Source: Acidobacteriaceae bacterium (GTDB lineage: Bacteria; Acidobacteriota; Terriglobia; Terriglobales; Acidobacteriaceae). Taken from it: DNA of 5,549 bases. A program made the position numbers and the translations under genes. The stretch is taken from contig JASHYS010000389.1 in the NCBI GenBank assembly GCA_030042915.1, positions 1 through 5,549 on the forward strand, read 5' to 3'. The notes under the pieces are model-generated. The model had not been told where the DNA came from. It made no database searches and worked only from the letters and a program-made list of their open reading frames with translations. Position 1 is the first letter of the stretch. The number at the start of each line of letters is the position of its first letter. Positions 1-5,549 of this stretch are shown here, piece after piece.

Positions 1-1149
1 CGGCAAACCGCCACTGGCGAACGGCTGACGGCGCAATTTGATGAAACCGGTGGAACAAGGGAACAAGCCGGCGTGAAGTCGGCCGAGCTCGACGGCAATA
101 TAGTGCTGGTTCAGCAGGCGGCGGCCAAGCCCGGCGCGCAGCCTCCGCCGCCGTTGCGCGCAACCGCCGGAAAGGCTGTCTATGAGGGCACGGGGGAATG
201 GCTGCACCTCACCGTGAACCCGCGCGTGATCAACGGCGGAATCAATTTGACGGCCAATAGGATGGATTTATCTGAGCAGTCGGGAGACGCGTTCGCTCAC
301 GGCAACGTGAAAGCCACTTGGAATGGGACTGACGCCGCCGCGGGTGAGCCCGGCGGCACGGCCGCGCAAAGCCTGGGAAGCACGACTCTGGGCGGCAAGG
401 GCCCGGCGCACGTGATTGCGGCCGACGCCGAACTCAACCAGTCGACGGGCGAAGCTGCGTTTCGCGGCCACGCGCGGCTGTGGCAGCAGGCCAATTCGGT
501 CACTGCACCCGTCATTGTGCTCAACCAGCATCGGCAAACTCTGGAGGCGCACACCAGCGATCCCGCCGAACCGGTGCGGACGGTTCTGCTGAGCGCGGGC
601 GGGCCTGCCGAGGCCAATGGCAAAGGGCACTCTGCCGGCGGAGGTGCGGCCGCCAACGCCGAACAGAAACCTTCCACGCCTTCCGTAATCCGTGTGCGCG
701 GCGGCGATCTTTGGTACTCCGATCCCGAGCGCCGCGCTGTGATGCATGGCGGGGCAGCGGGCGCAGTGGTTGCTGAGACCGCGACCGCGACTTCGTCTTC
801 CGATTCCGTTGACCTGTTGCTGATGCCGGCGGGAAGTCCCGAAGGCGGCGCAGGCGGGCAGGCGCAGGTCGATCGCATCACGGCGACTGGGGACGTGGTG
901 TTGACCTCACCAGGCCGGCGCGGCACCGGAACGCAATTGGTTTACTCCTGCGTGACCCAGGACTACGTGCTGACGGGCACCGCCGCGGCGCCGCCCAGGA
1001 TGACCGATCCCGAGCAGGGCTCGGTGACCGGCGATACTTTGATTTTCCATAGCGGCGATGATAGCGTCAGTATCGAAGGCGGCGGCGCGCAGGAGACACG
1101 CACCGAATCGAACGCGACGCCGGCGCACGCAAAACAGCGGCAGAACTGA
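1..1149 (+). CDS. OstA/LptA-like LPS-transport protein, C-terminal part (5'-truncated by window edge)
   Basis: Probable periplasmic LPS-transport protein of the LptA/LptC (OstA) beta-jellyroll class, which bridges LPS from the LptB2FG-LptC complex to the outer membrane. The frame is open from base 1, and the coding text before the GTG at 73 ([10 protein letters not shown], then [15 protein letters not shown]) reads as an OstA strand pattern. The true start and any signal peptide therefore lie upstream, and 382 residues are visible. I see about four degenerate OstA-like modules, at roughly 20-110, 160-330, 405-590 and 700-1085. The last has the typical [13 protein letters not shown] and [26 protein letters not shown] ending, split here as two strands. 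Ala/Gly/Pro-rich linkers (near residues 40-50, 110-125 and 195-220) separate the modules. E. coli LptA is only about 185 residues, so this is an enlarged or fused form. The stop lies 13 bp before lptB, which implies one operon. Family placement rests on strand pattern and neighbours; whether it works as LptA, LptC or both is inference. Confidence 0.8.
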   Translation, partial: RQTATGERLTAQFDETGGTREQAGVKSAELDGNIVLVQQAAAKPGAQPPPPLRATAGKAVYEGTGEWLHLTVNPRVINGGINLTANRMDLSEQSGDAFAHGNVKATWNGTDAAAGEPGGTAAQSLGSTTLGGKGPAHVIAADAELNQSTGEAAFRGHARLWQQANSVTAPVIVLNQHRQTLEAHTSDPAEPVRTVLLSAGGPAEANGKGHSAGGGAAANAEQKPSTPSVIRVRGGDLWYSDPERRAVMHGGAAGAVVAETATATSSSDSVDLLLMPAGSPEGGAGGQAQVDRITATGDVVLTSPGRRGTGTQLVYSCVTQDYVLTGTAAAPPRMTDPEQGSVTGDTLIFHSGDDSVSIEGGGAQETRTESNATPAHAKQRQN

Positions 1150-1162
1150 GTCAAGTGGCCGA

Positions 1163-1891
1163 ATGGAAACACTGATTGCCGAGGGAATCGGCAAGAGCTA
1201 CAAGGGACGGCAGGTAGTGCGAAGCGTCAACCTGGCCATCTCCCGCGGCGAAGTGGTGGGGCTGCTGGGGCCGAACGGCGCCGGCAAAACCACCAGCTTT
1301 TACATTATCGTTGGCCTGGTCGTGCCTGAAACGGGGCGCGTGCTGGTCGACGCCAACGATATCACGCGCCTGCCCATGTATCTGCGCGCGCGCAACTACG
1401 GAATCAGCTACCTGCCCCAGGAGCCATCGGTCTTCCGCAAGCTCACCGTGGAAGAAAACATTCTGGCCGTGCTTGAGGCGCAGGCCATGAGCAACCAGGA
1501 ACGGCGCACACGCGCCGAAAAGCTGATTCACCAACTGAACCTGGGCCACATCCGCACCACGCGCGGCTATGCGCTTTCCGGCGGCGAACGGCGCCGCGTT
1601 GAGATCGCGCGCGCATTGTGCATCCAGCCCAATTTTATTTTGCTCGATGAACCCTTTAGCGGCATTGACCCCATTGCGGTCCTGGAGCTACAAAAGATCA
1701 TCTTCGACCTGAAGGCCGGCGGCATCGGCGTCCTGATTACCGATCACAATGTACGCGAGACGCTGAGCGTTACCGACAGGGCTTACATTATTGCCGAAGG
1801 GCGAATCTTTCGCTCCGGAACCCCCCACGAGTTGGGCAACGACGTGGAGGTGCGGCGAATCTACCTGGGTGAGGGGTTCTCGTTGGGTTAA
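1163..1891 (+). CDS. lptB: LPS export ABC transporter ATP-binding protein LptB
   Basis: Cytoplasmic ATPase of the LptB2FG exporter, which uses ATP hydrolysis to pull LPS out of the inner membrane. The protein is 242 residues (E. coli LptB is 241) and co-linear with that family. Walker [10 protein letters not shown] starts at G36 with K42; the Q-loop [13 protein letters not shown] has Q86; the signature [15 protein letters not shown] is at 138-152; Walker B ILLDEP has D162 and catalytic E163; the switch histidine is H195 in ITDHNVRET. The tail [12 protein letters not shown] is the C-terminal end diagnostic of LptB among ABC ATPases. I chose the ATG at 1163 because the protein then starts [16 protein letters not shown] as in the family. 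The in-frame ATG at 1058 would add 35 Arg-rich residues inside the upstream gene. No good Shine-Dalgarno precedes 1163, so translation may be coupled to the upstream gene, whose stop is 13 bp away. lptF and lptG are not in the window. Confidence 0.97.
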   Translation: METLIAEGIGKSYKGRQVVRSVNLAISRGEVVGLLGPNGAGKTTSFYIIVGLVVPETGRVLVDANDITRLPMYLRARNYGISYLPQEPSVFRKLTVEENILAVLEAQAMSNQERRTRAEKLIHQLNLGHIRTTRGYALSGGERRRVEIARALCIQPNFILLDEPFSGIDPIAVLELQKIIFDLKAGGIGVLITDHNVRETLSVTDRAYIIAEGRIFRSGTPHELGNDVEVRRIYLGEGFSLG

Positions 1892-1901
1892 AGCAGCCTG
1901 G

Positions 1902-1914
1902 GCCGTCGGACGGC
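1902..1914 (+). other. Short GC hairpin just after the lptB stop
   Basis: GCCGT (1902-1906) and ACGGC (1910-1914) form a 5-bp perfect stem with a 3-nt loop, 10 nt after the lptB stop codon. GGGGCG follows it rather than a T run, so it does not look like an intrinsic terminator. It might affect the mRNA 3' end or be a chance structure. Confidence 0.3.
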
Positions 1915-1929
1915 GGGGCGTGGATGTAA

Positions 1930-1988
1930 CACCTTGGTAGGGGAGCCTCTGGCGGGGATACGATTATCAAGAGAGAGATTCCAAGGTG
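1930..1988. repeat. 8-bp inverted repeat in the lptB-rpoN gap
   Basis: CACCTTGG at 1930-1937 is the exact reverse complement of CCAAGGTG at 1981-1988, with 43 nt between the arms. In a gap of this size such a pair is not rare by chance. It directly abuts the GTCCCA/TGGGAC hairpin at 1990-2009, so the two could form one composite RNA fold in an lptB-rpoN read-through transcript. Confidence 0.3.
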
Positions 1989-1989
1989 G

Positions 1990-2009
1990 GTCCCAAACCA
2001 ATCTGGGAC
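1990..2009. repeat. Inverted repeat GTCCCA-N8-TGGGAC
   Basis: A perfect 6-bp inverted repeat (1990-1995 and 2004-2009) encloses an 8-nt loop, about 50 bp upstream of the predicted rpoN -35 box. No T run follows on either strand, so a classical terminator is unlikely. An operator or a weak mRNA hairpin is possible; only the symmetry is seen. Confidence 0.35.
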
Positions 2010-2016
2010 AAATAAC

Positions 2017-2037
2017 TCGAATTGGTGATTCGAATTG
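2017..2037. repeat. Direct repeat TCGAATTG x2, 13-bp period
   Basis: TCGAATTG occurs at 2017-2024 and again at 2030-2037, separated by 5 bp. The second copy overlaps the palindrome TTCGAA. The pair sits 23-44 bp upstream of the predicted -35 box, in an AT-richer part of the gap, where an activator could bind. The repeat is seen directly; any regulatory role is inference. Confidence 0.4.
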
Positions 2038-2060
2038 CAGCATTTTCTCCGTTAAGCTTT

Positions 2061-2090
2061 TTGTCACGCGATTAGACTCGGGGTTACACT
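2061..2090 (+). promoter_or_regulatory. Predicted sigma-70-type promoter of rpoN
   Basis: The -35 candidate TTGTCA (2061-2066) differs from TTGACA at one base. An 18-bp spacer follows, then the -10 candidate TACACT (2085-2090, four of six matches to TATAAT including the key A2 and T6). Transcription would begin near 2097, giving a leader of about 28 nt before the rpoN ATG. The surrounding segment 2010-2075 is clearly more AT-rich than the flanking genes. This would let rpoN be expressed separately from lptB. The call is from sequence only. Confidence 0.5.
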
Positions 2091-2107
2091 CCCACTGAGC
2101 CGATTTT

Positions 2108-2112
2108 GGGGA
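2108..2112 (+). promoter_or_regulatory. Candidate ribosome binding site of rpoN
   Basis: GGGGA is the only purine-rich Shine-Dalgarno-like run before rpoN. It lies 12 nt from the ATG at 2125 (a little long) and only 3 nt from the in-frame TTG at 2116 (too short). It therefore favours the ATG, though neither spacing is ideal. Confidence 0.4.
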
Positions 2113-2124
2113 CACTTGAAATCT

Positions 2125-3720
2125 ATGGCGCTCTTGCAGCCAAAGCTGAATTTGAAAGTGTCGCAGCGCCAGGTCCTTACCCCGGGCCTGATGCAGATGG
2201 TCAGTGTCCTCGCGTTGAACAAGCTTGAGCTGAAGGAGATGATCGATGCCGAGATGGTGGAGAATCCCGTCCTGGAGGAGATTGACGAATCGGTTCCGAT
2301 GTTGGATGACGTGTCAGGGCTCGAGAAACGCTTGGAGCAGCCCGCCGAGGAAGCGGCCACGCCAACCAAGGACATTTTTAACGAGATCGATTTCGGTACC
2401 TACTTCCAGGAGTATCTTGATCCCGGCTATCGCACACAGCCGGAGTACGAGGATAGCGAAAAACCCTCGTTTGAAAACTTTCTCTCCCAGCCTACGACTT
2501 TGTCCGATCACCTGGCGTGGCAGCTGGGAGCTTTAAGCCTGGATGGCAAGCTTTTCGAAGCGGCCGAGTTTGTCATCGGCAATCTTGACGAGGACGGGTA
2601 CCTGGCCGCCGGCGAAGAGGAACTGGCCGCGGCCATGAGTGCGGTCCCGGGGACTCAAATGGAGAACAATGGCCATGCGCCCGCGGCGGCGCTGGAACTG
2701 GTGCGGCGCGCCGTCGAACTGGTGCAGCGCCTTGATCCAACCGGCGTGGGCGCGCGCGATCTGCGCGAGTGCCTGGCGCTGCAGATTGCCGCACAGAAGC
2801 AAGAGTTTGACCATTTGTATGGAATCCCATCGGAAGAGCCGGTCGAGGAGCCCGTCGAGGACCCGCATCGCGGCTTTCGCATCGAAGCTGAGGCCCAGAT
2901 CGACGAGCGGCGCCGCGCTATGCAAGTGGCGGCGCTGATTGTGGACCGTCACTTGCCTCTGCTGCAGAAGCGCGATGTAAAGAATCTGGCGCGGGCCGCC
3001 CAGGTGACCCCTGACGAGGCGCACGCGGGCATCGATTTCATCCGCACGCTCGACCCCAGGCCGGGCCGCATGTATAACCGCGAGCAGACGCGGCTCATTG
3101 AGCCCGACGTTTTCTTTGTCAAACGCGGCGGCGAGTGGGTGGTCTCGATGAACGAGGAAGACCTGCCCAGCCTGCGCCTCAGCCAGCGCTACCGCCGCAT
3201 GCTGGTTTCGGCCGACACCGACAAGGAAGTGAAGGAATACGTGAAGGAGCGCTTCCGCTCGGCGCTGCAACTGATGCGCAACATCGCGCAGCGCAAGAGC
3301 ACTATCCTGCGCACCTGCGAAGTGATTGTCCGCCGCCAGCAGGACTTCCTTGATAGGGGCGTTGAGGCGCTGCGGCCCATGATGATCAAGGAAGTCGCGG
3401 AAGAGATCGGGGTTCACCCCTCCACCGTGAGCCGCGCCGTAGCCAACAAGTACGCGCACACGCCGCAGGGCGTGCTCGAGTTGCGCTTCTTCTTCTCTGA
3501 GGGCGCCAACGGGCCCGAAGGCGCCGACACGCCGCTGCTGGTGCTCAAACGCAAGGTGCGCAAGCTTATTGAAGACGAAAACCCCGGCAAGCCGCTCACC
3601 GACGATCAGCTTGCCGCCATGCTGCAGTCGCAGGGCATCCAGCTCACCCGCCGCACCGTAGCCAAATACCGCGAAGACATGAATATCCCCTCAACCCATC
3701 AGCGCCGCAAGAGAGATTGA
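2125..3720 (+). CDS. rpoN: RNA polymerase sigma-54 factor RpoN
   Basis: Alternative sigma factor that directs RNA polymerase to -24/-12 promoters and needs AAA+ enhancer-binding activators to open them. The protein is 531 residues (E. coli 477). Region I is residues 1-52: Gln/Leu-rich, KLNLKVSQRQVLTPGL then MVENPVLEE. Region II, about 53-125, is acidic and Tyr/Glu-rich. Core-binding region III has IGNLDEDGYL at 151-160 and LDPTGVGARDLRECL from 203, then LDPRPG near 309. The HTH (IKEVAEEIGVHPSTVSRAVANK) covers about 421-442. The RpoN box TRRTVAKYRE is at 508-517 and matches the ARRTVAKYRE signature except for its first residue. All functional parts are present. An acidic linker with PVEEPVEDP (around 240-248) separates the two core-binding halves and explains part of the extra length. 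ATG 2125 was preferred to TTG 2116 because region I then starts normally and the ribosome-site spacing is better. It follows lptB as in many Gram-negatives, but with its own promoter candidate. Confidence 0.97.
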   Translation: MALLQPKLNLKVSQRQVLTPGLMQMVSVLALNKLELKEMIDAEMVENPVLEEIDESVPMLDDVSGLEKRLEQPAEEAATPTKDIFNEIDFGTYFQEYLDPGYRTQPEYEDSEKPSFENFLSQPTTLSDHLAWQLGALSLDGKLFEAAEFVIGNLDEDGYLAAGEEELAAAMSAVPGTQMENNGHAPAAALELVRRAVELVQRLDPTGVGARDLRECLALQIAAQKQEFDHLYGIPSEEPVEEPVEDPHRGFRIEAEAQIDERRRAMQVAALIVDRHLPLLQKRDVKNLARAAQVTPDEAHAGIDFIRTLDPRPGRMYNREQTRLIEPDVFFVKRGGEWVVSMNEEDLPSLRLSQRYRRMLVSADTDKEVKEYVKERFRSALQLMRNIAQRKSTILRTCEVIVRRQQDFLDRGVEALRPMMIKEVAEEIGVHPSTVSRAVANKYAHTPQGVLELRFFFSEGANGPEGADTPLLVLKRKVRKLIEDENPGKPLTDDQLAAMLQSQGIQLTRRTVAKYREDMNIPSTHQRRKRD

Positions 3721-3734
3721 CGTCGAGCTCTTTC

Positions 3735-3762
3735 TAATCCCTGATCCCTGTTCCCTAATCCC
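3735..3762. repeat. Four-unit 7-bp tandem repeat, G-quadruplex motif on - strand
   Basis: Four consecutive heptamers fill the convergent gap: TAATCCC (3735-3741), TGATCCC (3742-3748), TGTTCCC (3749-3755) and TAATCCC (3756-3762), consensus TNWTCCC. The units touch without spacers. On the - strand this gives four GGG runs separated by the 4-nt loops ATTA, AACA and ATCA, which satisfies the canonical G3-N1-7 quadruplex pattern. The - strand is the argS sense strand, so the motif would begin 5 nt after the argS stop codon in its mRNA. It may influence transcript ends between argS and rpoN; that role is inference. Confidence 0.85.
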
Positions 3763-3767
3763 AGCCT

Positions 3768-5549
3768 TTACATCGCTTCCGGGCTTTCAATGCCCAGCAG
3801 CGCCAAAGCGCGGACCAGTTCCCGCAAAGTCACGGCAGCCGTGGCCAGCAGAAACGTTTTGCGCGCGGGGTCCTCTTCGGTGAGGATGTGGTGGCGATGA
3901 TAGAAGTTGGCGAACTCCTGCGCGAGCTGGAAAGCGTGCTTGGCCAGAAATGCCGGCTCTGAAGCGGCGATGCATTGCTCCAGAACCAATGAAAAGCGCC
4001 CCCCGCGCAACCACAGCGCCCAGATGTCTTCGTTTCCCTCGCCACTGGCGTAGTCCGAAAGGCTGCGGCGCGCAGCGCCCGCCAACTCTGCGAACTCCGC
4101 TAGCGCCGCTTCAGGGCTCGTTCCCCCTTTGCGGAAGATGTTGCGAATGCGCACCACGGCGTATTGGATGTAGGGGCCGGTTTCGCCCTCGAAGCTGAGC
4201 GCGTCTTTAAAGTCGAATGCGATCACCGAGTTGCGCGTGTACTTAAGCATGAAGTAGCGCAGCGCGCCGATGGCGATCTGCTCGGCAATCTGCTGGCGCT
4301 CGGCGGCGTCGCGGCCCGTTTGCCGTGTCTCTACCTCGGCGTGCGTGGCGGCAATGAGCTTGTCGATCAGGTCGTCGGCCTTCACGCCGAATCCCTTGCG
4401 GCCGCTCACCTCGATGTACGGCTTCTTCTGGTCCTCGTCCGAAACGTCATAGCCCAGCTCCACGGCGCAGCGCGGCGTCAGCGCCACCATCTCGTAGCTG
4501 AAGTGCGTGTAGTGATCGGCCTGGCTCGTGTAACCCATGCCGCGCAGCGCCTGAATCACGTTGGCCTGCGGGTCGGATTGCCGCGAATCGATGACGTTGT
4601 AGATGGCCGTCGCGCCGCCGAAGTGCGGATGGTTGGGCTCGCCGTGTTCCGCTGAGATCCAGCACTCGTGATCGGGGTAAGTGAAGAAGCGCTTGTAGCC
4701 AAAGTCGCGCCCCAGCAGGCCGAACTTCCACAGGTGGTAGGCAATGTCCTTGCCCACGTAGGTAACGGTGCCGTTCGAGCGAACAATGACCTTGGCGTCC
4801 TCCTCCCCCTTCGCGCCGTTCTCGTCTTCGACTGACTCTTTTGAAGAACCACCGCGCCGCATCACCCAGCAGCCCTTGTTTTTGCCCTCGGTCTCGAAGT
4901 ACAACACACCCGAATCTTTGAGCTTCTCAAAGGCCGCCTCCCAGAACTTCAGGTGCAGGATTTCGCTCTCGCGCGGTAGAAAGTCGTACTCAATCGCCAG
5001 CCGCAGCATGGTTTCCAAATGCCGGCGCAGGACCGCGGCCGAAATCAGTTCGGCCACTTCCGCCGTGTCGTTGCCGCTGCGCTCGATGGCGTGCAAAGTA
5101 TCAAGCCGTATTTGTTTCCGCGCAGATTGTTCCTCGACGCTCCCTTCGCCATACCACTGCGAAGTGCGCGCGTACAGGTCCCAGCAGTAGTAGTCGATGC
5201 GCTCGCCTTTACGTCCCAGTTCGTTCAGCAGCGCGCGAACTTCGGCCGGCGATTTTCGTTCAAGATTTAGAAAGCCCACCACTACGTCGGCCACCTGCAC
5301 GCCGGTATTGTCGATGTAGTTCTGTACGTCAACCTTGTACCCGGCCGCGCGCAGCAGGTGCACAAAGGTGTCGCCGAGAATGGCGTTGCGCAGATGGCCG
5401 ATGTGCGCGGCCTTGTTGGGATTGATGCTGGTATGCTCCACCAGCACATGGCCGCGATGAGGGCGCTCCATCCTTTCGCCGGCTTCATCGGCGAAAGGGC
5501 GGGAAACCTGGCCGGCAACCATCCGCGCGGCTGCACCGCGATCAAGAAA
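3768..5549 (-). CDS. argS: Arginyl-tRNA synthetase, N-terminus missing (runs off right edge)
   Basis: Class I aminoacyl-tRNA synthetase that charges tRNA-Arg with arginine in the cytoplasm. 593 residues are visible. The frame stays open to base 5549, and the first residues, FLDRGAAAR, resemble the end of the N-terminal Add-1 (tRNA D-loop-binding) domain. The ATG at 5522 is therefore internal, and about 100 residues probably lie outside. The HIGH motif (HIGHLRN) is encoded at 5394-5405, preceded by the family's VEHTSINPNKAAHIGH-type strand. Next come DVQNYIDNTGVQVADV and the ATP-site region KVIVRSNGTVTYVGKDIAYH (about 4735-4795). The KMSKS position carries the degenerate EVSGRKGFGVK (4380-4412). 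FEGETGPYIQYA (about 4161-4197) opens the DALR anticodon-binding domain, which ends in LLGIESPEAM. HIGH to KMSKS spans about 333 residues, some 80 more than I recall for E. coli, partly from an acidic insert at about 4793-4860. The gene converges on rpoN, with 47 bp between stops. Its promoter is outside. Confidence 0.96.
   Translation of the reverse strand, partial: FLDRGAAARMVAGQVSRPFADEAGERMERPHRGHVLVEHTSINPNKAAHIGHLRNAILGDTFVHLLRAAGYKVDVQNYIDNTGVQVADVVVGFLNLERKSPAEVRALLNELGRKGERIDYYCWDLYARTSQWYGEGSVEEQSARKQIRLDTLHAIERSGNDTAEVAELISAAVLRRHLETMLRLAIEYDFLPRESEILHLKFWEAAFEKLKDSGVLYFETEGKNKGCWVMRRGGSSKESVEDENGAKGEEDAKVIVRSNGTVTYVGKDIAYHLWKFGLLGRDFGYKRFFTYPDHECWISAEHGEPNHPHFGGATAIYNVIDSRQSDPQANVIQALRGMGYTSQADHYTHFSYEMVALTPRCAVELGYDVSDEDQKKPYIEVSGRKGFGVKADDLIDKLIAATHAEVETRQTGRDAAERQQIAEQIAIGALRYFMLKYTRNSVIAFDFKDALSFEGETGPYIQYAVVRIRNIFRKGGTSPEAALAEFAELAGAARRSLSDYASGEGNEDIWALWLRGGRFSLVLEQCIAASEPAFLAKHAFQLAQEFANFYHRHHILTEEDPARKTFLLATAAVTLRELVRALALLGIESPEAM

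Noticed and set aside
297..926. Long - strand open frames across the OstA-like gene
   Set aside because: They are Ala/Pro/Arg-rich compositional shadows. The + frame carries the recognisable strand patterns and joins the lptB operon.
73..1149. GTG at 73 as the true start of the OstA-like gene
   Set aside because: The frame is open back to base 1 and the text before 73 already has OstA-like strand patterns, so the GTG is an internal valine.
1058..1162. Longer lptB start at ATG 1058
   Set aside because: It adds 35 Arg-rich residues that overlap the upstream gene by 92 bp and have no counterpart in LptB. ATG 1163 gives a family-length protein whose catalytic residues fall at E163 and H195.
2023..2039. 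Possible sigma-54 (-24/-12) promoter upstream of rpoN, TTGG...TTGCA
   Set aside because: GG (2024-2025) and GC (2037-2038) are separated by 11 nt instead of the strictly required 10, and the CAC after GG is missing.
2533..3459. 308-codon open frame antisense to rpoN
   Set aside because: It lies opposite an intact conserved gene, its translation resembles no family I know, and long antisense frames are expected from GC-rich third positions.
3721..3734. GACGTC and GAGCTC palindromes after the rpoN stop as a terminator
   Set aside because: They are 6-bp palindromes without loops, and only a short TTTC follows, so no intrinsic terminator hairpin can be drawn.
4164..4655. 163-codon + strand open frame across argS
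   Set aside because: It is a shadow of the conserved argS catalytic core and DALR junction. It lacks a ribosome site and a recognisable product.
5520..5522. ATG at 5522 (- strand) as the argS start
   Set aside because: HIGH would then be only about 40 residues from the N-terminus with no Add-1 domain. The frame continues to the window edge with FLDRGAAAR, which fits the end of that domain.

Overview
The window carries a conserved housekeeping block of a Gram-negative bacterium. On the + strand lie the C-terminal part of an LPS-transport OstA/LptA-like protein, the LPS-export ATPase lptB, and rpoN (sigma-54). Converging on them from the - strand is argS (arginyl-tRNA synthetase), which runs off the right edge. 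The sequence is GC-rich by eye, with G/C-heavy third codon positions, and these two biases produce many long shadow frames. A large multi-module OstA-like protein beside lptB, a long-form ArgS and an intergenic CCCTAAT-like heptamer array together suggest an Acidobacteriota (Terriglobia-type) genome. That assignment is inference from protein style and not from a marker gene.

Layout. Positions 1-1149 hold a 5'-truncated OstA/LptA-like gene: the frame is already open at base 1, and the GTG at 73 is internal. After 13 bp, lptB occupies 1163-1891, with every ABC ATPase motif intact and the LptB-specific C-terminal tail. A 233-bp gap (1892-2124) holds several short inverted or direct repeats and a good sigma-70-type promoter candidate (2061-2090). 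rpoN follows at 2125-3720, with regions I-III, the HTH and the RpoN box. Only 47 bp separate the rpoN stop from the argS stop. Most of that gap is a four-unit 7-bp tandem repeat whose argS-sense strand fits a G-quadruplex motif. argS fills 3768-5549 on the - strand and lacks its N-terminus.

How the genes work together. The LptA-like protein and LptB belong to the Lpt machine, which extracts LPS from the inner membrane (LptB2FG) and hands it across the periplasm (LptC/LptA) to LptD. The order lptA-lptB-rpoN matches the classical proteobacterial cluster, but hpf and ptsN, which usually follow rpoN, are not next door; argS stands there instead. rpoN appears able to be transcribed from its own promoter as well as by read-through from lptB.

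I see no mobile element, CRISPR array, tRNA/rRNA gene or new multi-gene system. The best unexplained signal is the heptamer/G-quadruplex array between rpoN and argS.
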